Source: Amycolatopsis sp. FDAARGOS 1241
Lineage (GTDB): Bacteria > Actinomycetota > Actinomycetes > Mycobacteriales > Pseudonocardiaceae
Assembly: GCF_016889705.1 (NCBI RefSeq)
Contig: NZ_CP069526.1
Span: 7,699,001-7,763,000 of the forward strand
Direction: 5' to 3'
DNA length: 64,000 nucleotides
A program made the position numbers and the translations under genes. Under the pieces are notes generated by a model that ran no database searches, had not been told where the DNA came from, and was given only the letters and a program-made list of their open reading frames with translations. Below, piece after piece: positions 36,183 to 45,330 of the stretch. Each line of letters opens with the position of its first letter. Within the stretch, counting starts at the first letter, position 1.

Positions 36183-37097
36183 TCACTTCAGCCCGGTGAA
36201 CCCGATGGAGTTCACGATCCGCTTGCCGAACACCACGAACACGAGCAGCATCGGCAGCGCGGCGACGAGCGTCGCGGCCATCAGGCCCGACCAGTCGAGC
36301 GCTTCCTGCGGCGACGACTGCTTGAACACCGCCAGCGCGAGCGTCAGCGGACTCGTCGACTGGTCCGTGGACACGAGCAGCGGCCAGAAGTAGTCGTTCC
36401 AGGTGTTGATGAACGTCAGCAGTGCGAGCGTCGCGATCGGCGCCGAGCACATCGGCAGCACGATCCGGAAGCACACGCGCAGCGGCCCGGCACCGTCGAT
36501 GATCGCGGCCTCCTCGATCTCCGTCGAGAGCCCGAGCATGAACTGGCGCAGGAAGAAGATGTTGAACGCCGAGAAGAACGCGTTGGGCAGCACGAGCCCC
36601 GCGAACGAGTTCAGCAGCCCCAGGTCCTTCACCAGCACGAAGTTCGGCAGCAGCGTGAGCACCTGCGGCACCATCAGCGCCGTGAGCAGGATCGAAAACA
36701 CCGCGTTGCGGCCGCGCCACTGCAGCCGCGCGAACGCGTAGGCGGCGATCGAGGAGAAGAACACGGTGCACACGGTGAGCAGGGCCGCGTAGACGATCGA
36801 GTTGCGCAGCGCCATCGTCAGCCCGAGCGACGCGCCGGAACCGCCCTGCGCCACGGCTTCCGCCGGCGACGCGAGCCCCAGCGCGCGCTTGAACGCACCG
36901 AACGTGAAGTCCACGGGGAAGAACGACGACGGGTCGGTGGAGAGCGCGTAGTTGTTGGACAGCGCGGTGCGCAGCATCCAGTAGAACGGGAAGATCGTGA
37001 CCAGCAGGATGAGCACGACGTAGGCCCACGCGATGATGCGCCCCGGCGAGACGTGCTTGCGCGCGCGGGCGGGCGCCGGTCGAGTCAGCGTAACCAT
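36183..37097 (-). CDS. sugar ABC transporter permease (MalG/CUT1 type)
   Basis: 304 residues, six membrane helices. The permease EAA loop reads [20 protein letters not shown], which docks the ATPase, and the N-terminal helix [20 protein letters not shown] is typical of MalG-like proteins. It pairs with the MalF-like permease 10 bp upstream to form the transmembrane pore for the lipoprotein-bound sugar. ATG 37097. The GH95 gene follows directly (1-bp gap). The partner ATPase is absent from the operon and is probably a shared MsiK-like protein. Confidence 0.93.
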   Translation of the reverse strand: MVTLTRPAPARARKHVSPGRIIAWAYVVLILLVTIFPFYWMLRTALSNNYALSTDPSSFFPVDFTFGAFKRALGLASPAEAVAQGGSGASLGLTMALRNSIVYAALLTVCTVFFSSIAAYAFARLQWRGRNAVFSILLTALMVPQVLTLLPNFVLVKDLGLLNSFAGLVLPNAFFSAFNIFFLRQFMLGLSTEIEEAAIIDGAGPLRVCFRIVLPMCSAPIATLALLTFINTWNDYFWPLLVSTDQSTSPLTLALAVFKQSSPQEALDWSGLMAATLVAALPMLLVFVVFGKRIVNSIGFTGLK

Positions 37098-37107
37098 GTC
37101 CCCTGCC

Positions 37108-38073
37108 CTAGTTCGTGTCGGATTCGTTGGCCCGCGCGAGGCGCAGCTGGGTGAACGTGATGGCGATCAGCAGCACGAACAGCGCCAGGGACATCGTGGC
37201 CGCGTACCCGAAGTCGAACTGTTTGAAGGCCTTGTTGTAGATGTACATCTGCAGCACGTTCGACGCGTTGGCCGGGCCGCCCTGCGTGGTCACGGCGACG
37301 ATGTCGAAGATCTGGAACGCGCTGATCACCGTGAGGATCACGACCATCACCAGGATCGGGCGCAGCAGCGGGAGCGTGAGGCGGCGGATCATCTGGATCT
37401 CGCTCGCGCCGTCGATGCGGCCGGCCTCGTAGACCGTGGGCGGGATCGTCTGCAGGCCCGCGAAGATGAGCACCGAGTTGTAGCCCATGGACTTCCACAC
37501 GTTGATCGCCGCGAGCGTCGGCACGGCCCAGCCGCCGGAGCCGAGGAACAGCACGGGGTGGCCGAAGACCTTGGTGATGAGCACGTTGAGGATGCCCAGG
37601 CTCGGGTCGAGCATCAGCGACCAGGTGAGCGCCGTGACCACGCCGGAGATGAGGAAAGGCAGGATCATCAGGCCGCGCACGGTCGTCGACGCGGCGAGCC
37701 GGTGCAGCACCACGGCCGTGATGAGCGACACGAGCATGCCCAGTGCCACCGACAGCACCACGAAGTAGACCGTGACGAGCAGCGACTGCCAGAACACGCC
37801 GTCGCCGATCAGCTCGGCGAAATTGCCCAGCCCGATCCACTTCGGATCGGTGAGCACGTGGAACTCGGTGAAACTGAGGTAGATGCCGCGCAACGTCGGG
37901 TAGGCGAAGAACACGCCGAACCCGGCGATCGCGGGCAGCACGAGCAGCCACGCGATCTTCGCGTCGTGGCGGTGGGCGGCACCGCCGGGCCGGGTCGGGC
38001 GAGGTCTGTCCACCCGGGACGCCGTGGTGGCGCCTCGCGGGCGAAGGCTGTTTTCGGGCGTGGTCACCACCAC
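37108..38073 (-). CDS. sugar ABC transporter permease (MalF/CUT1 type)
   Basis: 321 residues with six membrane helices after a cytoplasmic Arg-rich start. The first helix is AWLLVLPAIAGFGVFFAYP, and the EAA motif reads YEAGRIDGASEIQMIRRLTL, both typical of MalF-like permeases. GTG 38073 is preceded by AGGA at a suitable distance. It is the second gene of the operon, 19 bp after the GH27 stop, and is followed by the MalG-type permease. Together with the downstream binding protein it forms a CUT1 importer for oligosaccharides. Confidence 0.92.
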   Translation of the reverse strand: MVVTTPENSLRPRGATTASRVDRPRPTRPGGAAHRHDAKIAWLLVLPAIAGFGVFFAYPTLRGIYLSFTEFHVLTDPKWIGLGNFAELIGDGVFWQSLLVTVYFVVLSVALGMLVSLITAVVLHRLAASTTVRGLMILPFLISGVVTALTWSLMLDPSLGILNVLITKVFGHPVLFLGSGGWAVPTLAAINVWKSMGYNSVLIFAGLQTIPPTVYEAGRIDGASEIQMIRRLTLPLLRPILVMVVILTVISAFQIFDIVAVTTQGGPANASNVLQMYIYNKAFKQFDFGYAATMSLALFVLLIAITFTQLRLARANESDTN

Positions 38074-38092
38074 GGCGTCGTCCTGGGTTCCG

Positions 38093-40183
38093 CTAGACGG
38101 TGAGCTGGTCGATGTCGAAAACGCTGTCGCTCGGGTTGCCGAAGACGACCTGGTTGTTGCCGGCCATCAGGTAGATCGGCACCGTGATCGTCTGCGCGGT
38201 GTTCCAGTCGTTGTCGTTCGTGCCCGGCACGGGCAGGCGGAACGAGCTGCCGTTGACCGTGACCACGGCCGAGCGGCTGGTGTCACCGTCGACGTAGCCG
38301 AGCTTCACCAGGTAGGTGCCCTCGGAGACGACCTTGATGTTGTTCATCGTGAGCAGGCCGGATCCACCGACGTACCCGACCTTCTTGCCACCGGAGCAGG
38401 CGCAGTCGTACACGGTCGCGCCGCCGCCGGGGCTGCCGTTCTCCGCCTCGTACACGACCGGGCCCGAGGCCGCGGGTGTCACGTAGGACACCGGCGTGCT
38501 GGCGGCGGAGCGGCGGCCGGTCCGGTCGTAGCCGACCACTGTGAACTCGTACGACGTCGAGGGCTTGAGCCCGCTGACGGTCGTGCTGGTGCCGGTGGCC
38601 GAAGCGACCTTGCGGCCGCCGGCGAACACGTCGTAGCCGCTCACCGGGGCGAGTTTGCTCGCCGAGGCGTCCCAGGCCAGCGAAACGCTGGTGGGCGTCG
38701 ACGCGGTGCCGTGGACGACGGCCGGAGCCGAGACCTGCACGGGGTTCACCGGGGTGAGGCGCAGCAGCTTCGACCCGTGCACGGGCAGGGTCGCAGTGAA
38801 GGAACCGTTGGTGAGGCCCAGTTCCTGGTGCCTCCACAGGTCGCGGGCCTTCGCCGCGCCGGTGAGGCCGAAGTCGCCGAAGTTCGCGGTGACGGACGCC
38901 GGGGCCGAGCCGAGGTTGAACAGCGCGACGGTGTAGCTGCCGTCGGCGTTGCGGGCGTACCAAACCTGCTGGTCACTCTTCTGGCTCACCGGCTTGGCCG
39001 GGTTGCCGGCCTGGTCGACGGCGATGACCTCGTCGTTGGTGAGCAGCTTGGTGCCGTAGTCGTCGAGCTGCGTGAGGTCGTCACCCAGGTAGAGCGGCGC
39101 GGCCTCGATGGCCCACAGCGTCATGTAGCTCTGGCGCTCGGCCTCGGTGATCCCGTCCATCTTGCCGCTGCCGACGTCGAGGGAGTCGAGGTTGTTCCAG
39201 TGGCCCGGACCGGCGTCGGGGATGTACTGGACCACGTCGTTCCAGCGGCCCTTCACCGAGTTGGTCCACGTGACGAGGGTGTCGCAGTAGCACTCGACGT
39301 CGGTGTCCACGCGCCAGCCGTTGGAGTTGTTCCGCCACACGTCCATCTGCGTGTGTGAGAGCGACCACGAGAGCACGAACTGGATCGGGCGCCCGGTCTT
39401 CTTCAGGGCCGCCGACCAGGCCTTCACGTCGGCGGTGTTGTCGTGCGCGTCGCCGCCGCGGAAGGAGCCCGGGCCGACGCCGTCGAGCTTCAGGAAGTCG
39501 ACACCCCAACTCGCGAGCACGTCGGCCTCGGACTGGATGTAGGCCTGGGCGCAGGGCGTGGCGAAGTTGATCTGGTACGACTGGTTGTCCCAGCCGGACG
39601 TCTGGCGCAGGTCGGGGTAGACGATGTCGCGCGTGTGGCAGTCGGTGGTGCCGTAGATCGGCGAGTTGCCGTCGTTGTAGGCCTTGAGGTCCAAGCCGAC
39701 GGCGAGGTAGGAGCCGAGCTTGAGGCCCTTCTTGTGCACGTAGTCCGCGACGTAGGCCATGCCGTCGGGGAACTTCTTCGCGTCCACGACCGGGCGGGCG
39801 TACTGGTCGAAGGAACCGAGCCAGCCGGCGTCGATGTTCACGTACTCGTAGCCGTGCTGCTTGAACTTGGCTGCCAGGATGTCGGCCTGCTGCAGCACGT
39901 GGGCTTCGGTGAGCCAGCTCGCGCCGCCGGTGGGGTTCACCCCGGGGTAGTTCGTGGACTCGAGGCTCCAGCTGCTCCAGCCCAAGTACGGCTTCTGGGC
40001 GAGCTGGGTCGTGTTCTGTGCGGTGGGGTTCTGGGGGGCGGCGTTCTCCGCCGGGGTGGGAGCCGCCGGGGCGGCGGTGGCCGGGATCTGGATCGCCGAA
40101 AGCGTCAGCACCGAGGCGGCGATCCCGGTGAGGACGGCGAACTTCCGCCTCCCGGCTCTGCCCGATGTTGGCCTGACAACCAT
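38093..40183 (-). CDS. secreted GH27 alpha-galactosidase / beta-L-arabinopyranosidase with FN3 and CBM
   Basis: 696 residues. A signal peptide (RRKFAVLTGIAASVLTLSAI) leads to a GH27 barrel (about 60-390; nucleophile Asp in FLKLDGVGPG, second acidic region WRVDTDVECYC, NIDAGWLGS). Then come a beta domain, an FN3 module (about 460-550) and a C-terminal CBM35-like module (VVYEAENGSPGGGATVYDC to the end). It acts outside the cell, stripping alpha-galactose or beta-L-arabinopyranose from polysaccharides. Both activities exist in actinobacterial GH27. ATG 40183 follows CGAAGGAGCG. First gene of the operon. Confidence 0.9.
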   Translation of the reverse strand: MVVRPTSGRAGRRKFAVLTGIAASVLTLSAIQIPATAAPAAPTPAENAAPQNPTAQNTTQLAQKPYLGWSSWSLESTNYPGVNPTGGASWLTEAHVLQQADILAAKFKQHGYEYVNIDAGWLGSFDQYARPVVDAKKFPDGMAYVADYVHKKGLKLGSYLAVGLDLKAYNDGNSPIYGTTDCHTRDIVYPDLRQTSGWDNQSYQINFATPCAQAYIQSEADVLASWGVDFLKLDGVGPGSFRGGDAHDNTADVKAWSAALKKTGRPIQFVLSWSLSHTQMDVWRNNSNGWRVDTDVECYCDTLVTWTNSVKGRWNDVVQYIPDAGPGHWNNLDSLDVGSGKMDGITEAERQSYMTLWAIEAAPLYLGDDLTQLDDYGTKLLTNDEVIAVDQAGNPAKPVSQKSDQQVWYARNADGSYTVALFNLGSAPASVTANFGDFGLTGAAKARDLWRHQELGLTNGSFTATLPVHGSKLLRLTPVNPVQVSAPAVVHGTASTPTSVSLAWDASASKLAPVSGYDVFAGGRKVASATGTSTTVSGLKPSTSYEFTVVGYDRTGRRSAASTPVSYVTPAASGPVVYEAENGSPGGGATVYDCACSGGKKVGYVGGSGLLTMNNIKVVSEGTYLVKLGYVDGDTSRSAVVTVNGSSFRLPVPGTNDNDWNTAQTITVPIYLMAGNNQVVFGNPSDSVFDIDQLTV

Positions 40184-40456
40184 GACCGCTCCTTCGAGGT
40201 CGGACCTTGGCACCGGACGGCCCGCGCGCCGCCCGGCGTTCCTGCTGACGTCAGCCCGGTCGCGCCGGTGCCTCAGTCGCTCTTGGCGTCGGATTCCCCC
40301 CGCAGACATCGGAGGTCCTGACGTGAAATGACGCTCGTTGACGGGCTCGGCTCACCAGCGGGTCCGAGGTCACGGAGGTGACGGCTACCCGTTACCCGAG
40401 GCGGGATCACGAGCTTTCGGTCTGCTGCCACCACAGACACCTCTTCCGAACCGCAG

Positions 40457-40468
40457 ATCCTATAGGAT
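40457..40468. promoter_or_regulatory. 12-bp palindromic operator of the sugar operon
   Basis: ATCCTATAGGAT is a perfect palindrome placed about +6 to +17 from the predicted start of transcription, a classic road-block position. It is the only copy found in the window. The operon's own GntR protein is the likely ligand. Confidence 0.65.
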
Positions 40469-40480
40469 ATGTGAACCGAG

Positions 40481-40509
40481 ATTCTCACCTCGCGTTTCGA
40501 CAGTGTCAA
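40481..40509 (-). promoter_or_regulatory. sigma-70-type promoter of the sugar operon
   Basis: On the minus strand TTGACA (40509-40504) is followed after 17 bases by GAGAAT (40486-40481). The predicted start is near 40474, leaving a leader of about 290 bases before the GH27 start. The rest of the 40184-40686 gap shows no gene. A plus-strand TAGCGT at 40675-40680 may be the -10 of a leaderless message for the AAA ATPase. Confidence 0.65.
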
Positions 40510-40686
40510 CGAGGTCGCGAACAAAGATCTGACGAATCCGCGCTGGAGTCCAGTGGCCGCGAACACGGGCAGAATTAATTTCGCGACTGAGCGTGAGACG
40601 CGCTGGTGAGCGCATCCGCCCCGGACGGCTTCGTAGTCTCGATCGTTATCTGACTTCCTGTCGGTGGGCGGCGCTAGCGTCGGGGT

Positions 40687-41847
40687 GTGCTGAGGACACT
40701 GGCCGTCGAGAACTACCGCTCGCTGCGCGACCTCGTGCTGCCGCTTTCGCAGCTGACCGTGGTGACCGGCGCGAACGGCAGCGGCAAGTCGAGCCTGTAC
40801 CGCGCGTTGCGGCTGCTGGCCGGCGCCGCGCGCAACGGCGCCGTCGCCGCGCTGGCGCGTGAGGGTGGGCTGCCGTCCACGCTGTGGGCAGGCCCGGAGG
40901 CGATCGGGCGCGCGGTGCGGTCCGGGCGGTCGCCGGTGCAGGGCACGGTCCGGAAGCAGGCCGTCGGGCTGCGGCTGGGGTTCGCGGGCGACGACTTCGG
41001 TTACGCGCTGGACCTCGGGCTGCCGATCCCGTCGCCGTCGCTGTTCTCGCTCGACCCCGAGGTCAAGCGCGAGTGCGTGTGGAGCGGCCCGGCGTTGACG
41101 CCGCGGGGCTTGCTGGCCGACCGGGCCGGGCCCACCGTGCGCACGCGCGACGCGAACGGCGCCTGGTCCGACGACCCCCACTCGATCGGGTTGACCGACA
41201 GCGTGCTGAGCGAGTTCGCCGACCCGCGCACCACACCGGAGCTGCTGCTCGTGCGCGAGCGGATCCGTTCGTGGCGCTTCTACGACCAGTTCCGCACGGA
41301 CGCGAGCGCGCCGGCCCGCGAATCGCGCATCGGCACCCGCACCCCCGTCCTCGACCACGACGGCGGGGACCTCGCCGCGGCCCTGTGCACGATCCAGGAA
41401 TCCGGCGACGCGACCGCACTGGCCTCGGCCGTGGACGACGCGTTCCCACGCGCCACCGTCGAGGTGACCGCGACGGACGGGCGCTTCGAGCTGCGCTTCC
41501 ACCAGCACGGCTTGCTGCGTCCGCTGGCCGCCGCTGAACTGTCCGACGGGACGCTGCGCTACCTCCTGTGGGTCGCCGCGCTGCTCTCGCCCCGGCCACC
41601 GGAGCTGCTCGTGCTGAACGAACCCGAGACCAGCCTGCACCCCGACCTGCTGCCGGCGCTGGCCGCGCTGATCACGGCGGCGGCGCGCAAGACGCAGCTC
41701 GTGGTGGTCTCGCATTCGCAGGTTCTCGTGCGGGCCCTGGAAGGCACGGGTGCCACGTTGCTGGAGCTGGAGAAGGACTTCGGCGCGACCGTCCTTTCCG
41801 GACAGGGCCGGCTCGACCGGCCCTCGTGGCACTGGCCGAAACGCTGA
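40687..41847 (+). CDS. AAA-family (OLD/RecF-like) ATPase
   Basis: 386 residues. The first strand-helix LAVENYRSLRDLVLPL and the Walker A at residues 28-35 (GANGSGKS) match SMC/RecF/OLD-type ATPases. The C-terminal half has the signature-like AELSDGTLRYLLW, Walker B VLNEPETSLHP and the H-loop VVVSHSQVLVRAL. No TOPRIM nuclease domain follows, unlike true OLD nucleases. Homologues are common as stand-alone proteins, with defence or repair roles suggested for some. GTG 40687 probably lies at the transcript's 5' end. No operon partner. Confidence 0.8.
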   Translation: MLRTLAVENYRSLRDLVLPLSQLTVVTGANGSGKSSLYRALRLLAGAARNGAVAALAREGGLPSTLWAGPEAIGRAVRSGRSPVQGTVRKQAVGLRLGFAGDDFGYALDLGLPIPSPSLFSLDPEVKRECVWSGPALTPRGLLADRAGPTVRTRDANGAWSDDPHSIGLTDSVLSEFADPRTTPELLLVRERIRSWRFYDQFRTDASAPARESRIGTRTPVLDHDGGDLAAALCTIQESGDATALASAVDDAFPRATVEVTATDGRFELRFHQHGLLRPLAAAELSDGTLRYLLWVAALLSPRPPELLVLNEPETSLHPDLLPALAALITAAARKTQLVVVSHSQVLVRALEGTGATLLELEKDFGATVLSGQGRLDRPSWHWPKR

Positions 41848-42021
41848 CCGAGCCGGGGCGGGCCGCATCGCCCGGGAACAGCGGTCCCTTCCGGGCCAGA
41901 AACCGAACGCCGGTTGCCCGCGGAGGACCTGGCCTGTGGCGACCCCGCACACGACTGTCCTCTCCGGACCCGCCGCCGAAAACCAGTTGCCCACGGGGAG
42001 GTTCGTGGTGACGATTCCGGC

Positions 42022-42120
42022 ATGACCACCACCTCGCTGCTCGCCCCGCCGACCGTCCCGTTCCCGGGCGGCCGGAAGCAGCAGCGCGTGCCGCGGAGGC
42101 GCGACCGGTCGAAGCCGTGA
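42022..42120 (+). CDS. possible 32-codon leader peptide
   Basis: An ATG frame of 32 codons (MTTTSLLAPPTVPFPGG, then a basic tail QQRVPRRRDRSKP) ends in a GTGA overlapping the start of the LysE-type gene. The overlap and basic end would suit a translationally coupled leader, but no ribosome site is clear and composition alone does not prove coding. Confidence 0.3.
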   Translation: MTTTSLLAPPTVPFPGGRKQQRVPRRRDRSKP

Positions 42121-42731
42121 CGGCGCCGCTGGTCGCAGGCGCGCTGGCCGGGTACGGGATCGCCGTGCCGGTGGGTGCGGTCGGGGCCGTGCTGGTCGGG
42201 CTGGCGGCCCGGACGTCGCTGCGGGTGGCCGCGGCGGCGGCACTCGGGGTGGCGACCGCGGACGGCGTCTACGCCGTGGCCGCCGTCGCCGGAGGAGCCG
42301 CGTTGACGCCGGTGGTGGCGCCCGTGCTGGTGCCGTTGCGGTGGGCGTCCGTCGTGGTGCTCACTGCGTTGGCCGCCTACACGGCGGCGACCGCCATCAG
42401 GCGCTACCGAGCCGGCGACCGCGCCCACACCCCCGCGCCCGCGCCGGTCGGCGCGGCCCGCGCGTACGTCAGCTTCCTCGGCCTCACCGTGCTCAACCCC
42501 GCGACTGTCCTCTACTTCGCCGCGCTCGTCGTGGGCGGGACGGCCGCCGGCTCGGGCGCCGTGTTCGCGCTCGCGGCTTTCGCGGCGTCGGCGAGCTGGC
42601 AACTGCTCCTGGCCGCCGGCGGCCTGCTGCTGGGCCGCGTGCTCGACGGTCGCCGCGGCCGGCTGGGGACGGCACTGGTGTCGAGCGCCGTGACGATCGG
42701 CTTGGCCGCCCGGCTCTTGTTCCCGGGCTGA
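42117..42731 (+). CDS. LysE-family amino-acid/metabolite exporter
   Basis: 204 residues with about six Ala/Val-rich membrane helices. The LysE/RhtB pattern is recognisable: an N-terminal G-x-x-PG-like stretch (GYGIAVPVGAVGAVLVGLA), GVATADGVYAVAAVAG and the FLGLTVLNPATVLYFAALV segment with its conserved NP. Such proteins export amino acids or small cations and acids by proton exchange. GTG 42117. It may be coupled to the short upstream frame. The downstream small frame and decarboxylase remnant are separated by about 60 bp. Confidence 0.78.
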   Translation: MTAPLVAGALAGYGIAVPVGAVGAVLVGLAARTSLRVAAAAALGVATADGVYAVAAVAGGAALTPVVAPVLVPLRWASVVVLTALAAYTAATAIRRYRAGDRAHTPAPAPVGAARAYVSFLGLTVLNPATVLYFAALVVGGTAAGSGAVFALAAFAASASWQLLLAAGGLLLGRVLDGRRGRLGTALVSSAVTIGLAARLLFPG

Positions 42732-42793
42732 GCGATTCGCAAGCCCCCGCGCCCCCGGTAGAGACGATCATCCGGAGGTTCGAGCGCCGGGCC

Positions 42794-43000
42794 GTGGTTT
42801 TCGCAGTCGTGCTCCCCGGCGCGCCGCCGTCGCGCAAACCGCGGTGGCACCGGCTCCCGCCGCCACCAAAGTACACAGTGGACGGAAGATGGCCCGACGG
42901 CGGCTACACCACGCCGACCGGCGAAGCACTGGCGCTCGACCTGCGCCACGAGAAGGCCCTGGGCTTCAAGTTCACCTGTGGCCTACCGTCGGGCTCATGA
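42794..43000 (+). CDS. possible small hypothetical protein
   Basis: 68 codons from GTG 42794 ending in an ATGA overlap with the decarboxylase-like start. The sequence has folded-protein character at its end (KYTVDGRWPDGGYTTPTGEA, then LALDLRHEKALGFKFTC), unlike the surrounding out-of-frame text. A GGAGG lies about 14 bases before the start, a little far. No family recognised; it may be a real gene or a remnant of a longer one. Confidence 0.4.
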   Translation: MVFAVVLPGAPPSRKPRWHRLPPPPKYTVDGRWPDGGYTTPTGEALALDLRHEKALGFKFTCGLPSGS

Positions 43001-43395
43001 CCGAAGAAGAGCGGTACGCACTCGGCCTCGAGACGATGAACGCCGTCAACGACGGCAGCGCCCAGAAGGTGCTCGACGGACTCGCGGACGTCGCGCCCGA
43101 GCTCGCACAGCAGATCGTCTCGTGGGGCTTCGGGGAGATCTACTCCCGGCCGGCGCTGGGGCCGCGGGACCGGCAGCTGCTGACGATCGGCATGCTCACC
43201 GCGCTGGGTGGGTGCGAACCGCAGCTCGAGCTGCACATCGGGACGGCGCTGAACGTCGGCCTCACGCCGGAGGAGATCGTCTAGGCGCTCCTGCAGGCGG
43301 CCGGCTACTGCGGTTTCCCCAAGGCGCTCAACGCGACCGCCGTCGCGAAAAAGGTGTTTGCGGAGCGGGGACTGCTGCCGGTGGCGAACGGCTGA
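42997..43395 (+). pseudogene. carboxymuconolactone decarboxylase-family gene with in-frame amber codon
   Basis: The frame from ATG 42997 encodes a CMD-like alpha-helical protein (LGLETMNAVNDGSAQKVLDG, GPRDRQLLTIGMLTALGG, LELHIGTALNVGLTPEEIV). It hits TAG at 43282-43284. Without a break the same frame goes on as ALLQAAGYCGFPKALNATAV, then AKKVFAERGLLPVANG, to the TGA at 43393, the normal family ending. GAG to TAG is a single change. The truncated form lacks the last two helices, so it is probably inactive. Family members act on protocatechuate-derived lactones or as thiol peroxidases. Confidence 0.75.
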
Positions 43396-43486
43396 CGCAC
43401 GCCTCACCTCCAGCGGATGACGTCCGTCCCGGCCGGGCCCGGGCAGCATGGCGGGTCCCCGCCGGAGCGTCGCTGGAGGCGAGCGC

Positions 43487-45302
43487 ATGACCGACACCGC
43501 CGCACTGCAGGACCTGCCCTTCGCCGACACCGCCGACCTCGAAAACGGCCGACGGCCGCGTCGTCTGGGACGCCGGCGCTTGGGCTCCCGTCCTCGCTCA
43601 GCCGCGGCCCGGCACCGTGCACCCGAGCCTGTGGCGCCAGGCCCAGCTCGTCGCGCTGCACGGTCTGTACAAGGTCACCGAAGGCATCTACCAGGTGCGC
43701 GGACTGGACCTGTCCAACCTGACGCTGGTCGAAGGCCGCGACGGCGTCGTCGTCATCGACCCCCTGATCTCGGCCGAAACGGCGGCCGCCGCGCTGCGCC
43801 TGTACCGCGAGCACCGCGGCGAGCGGCCGGTGACGGCCGTGATCTACACCCACAGCCACGTCGACCACTTCGGCGGCGTGCGCGGCGTGGTCGACGGCGC
43901 CGACGTCGAGTCCGGTTGCGTGCCCGTGCTCGCGCCGCAGGGATTCCTCCACCACGCCGTGGTCGAGAACGTCTACGCGGGCACCGCGATGGGCCGGCGC
44001 GCGGCCTACATGTACGGCGCTGCCCTACCGGTCGGACCGGCCGGGCAGCTGGGCGCCGGACTCGGGATGAGCACGTCGACCGGCACGGTCACGCTCATCC
44101 CGCCGACGCTCGATGTCACCCACACCGGCCAGGAGGAGCGCCTCGACGGCGTCCGGATGGTCTTCCAGCTGACGCCGGGCACGGAGGCGCCGGCGGAGAT
44201 GAACTCCTTCTTCCCCGACCACGGCGCCCTCTGCATGGCCGAGAACGCGACCCACACGCTGCACAACCTGCTGACGCTGCGCGGCGCCCTGGTCCGCGAT
44301 CCACACGGCTGGGCGCGCTACCTCACCGAGGCGATCGAGCTGTTCGCCGACGCGACGAGCGTCGAGTTCGCCTCCCACCACTGGCCCACGTGGGGCCGTG
44401 CCGAAGTCACCGCCCTGCTTTCCGAGCAGCGTGACGTCTACGCCTACCAGCACGACCAGACCCTGCGGCTGCTGAACAAGGGTTACGTCGGTGCCGAGAT
44501 CGCGGAGGTGCTCGAACTGCCGCCGGCGCTCGCCCGCGCCTGGCACGCGCGCGGCTACTACGGCTCGCTGAGCCACAACGTCAAAGCCGTCTACCAGCGC
44601 TACCTCGGCTGGTTCGACGGCAACCCGGCGCACCTGTGGCCGCACCCGCCCGAGCAGGCGGCCCGCCGTTACGTCGACGCGATCGGCGGCCCCGAAGCCG
44701 TCCTCACGGTCGCGCGCCGGGCGCTGGCCGACGGCGACCTCCGCTGGGTCGCCGAACTCGCCGGGCACCTCGTGTTCGCGGAGCCCGCCAACGCCGAAGC
44801 CCGCGAGCTGCAGGCGAGGGCGTTCGAACAGCTCGGCTTCGGCGCGGAAAACGCGACGTGGCGCAACTTCTACCTCACCGGCGCCGCCGAACTGCGCGGA
44901 CACGACGTCGGCACCCCGACCTCCCCGGCGTCGCCGGACCTGGTCGCGCAGCTGACCGTCCCGCAGCTCTTCGACAGCCTGGCGATCCAGGTCGACGGCC
45001 CGCGCGCGGCCGACGAACGGATCGTGCTCGACTGGACCGTCGGCGCCGACCCCACCGGGCAGTACTGGTCCCGGCTGAGCAACGGCGTGCTCACGCACGG
45101 GCCTGGTCCGTCCCGTGAACCAGCCGAGGCCCACGTTCGCCTCCGCAAGGCGGCGCTGGTGGCCCTCGTCGCCGGTGGTGTCGCGCCGGCCGAGCTGGCG
45201 AAGTCCGGTCAGCTGGCCGTCGACGGTCCCGCCGCCGTGCTCACCCGGCTGCTGGCGGCGCTCGACCCGCCCGATCCGGACTTCGCGATCGTCACCCCGT
45301 GA
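43487..45302 (+). pseudogene. alkyl sulfatase (SdsA1-like MBL), N-terminal deletion and frameshift
   Basis: ATG 43487 with GGAGG upstream starts the family N-terminus (TAALQDLPFADTADLENG). After about 22 codons the frame is lost; DGRVVWDAGAWAPV then begins in another frame at 43553 and runs to 45302. By comparison with the family about 16 codons are missing at the joint, a deletion not divisible by three. The rest is intact: the metal motif VIYTHSHVDHFGG, TPGTEAPAEMNSFFP, AENATHTLHNLLTLRG, and a C-terminal SCP2-like lobe. A shorter protein could start at GTG 43617. Linear alkyl sulfates are the family substrate. Confidence 0.75.
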
Positions 45303-45330
45303 TCAGCACTCGGTGATCAGCACGCCGTGC

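Noticed and set aside
40687..41847. OLD-family anti-phage nuclease system
   Set aside because: The ATPase lacks a TOPRIM domain and has no helicase or nuclease partner next to it.
43282..43284. Amber codon read as pyrrolysine or other recoding
   Set aside because: No pyl genes or recoding element are seen, the family has Glu here, and nearby genes are also broken.
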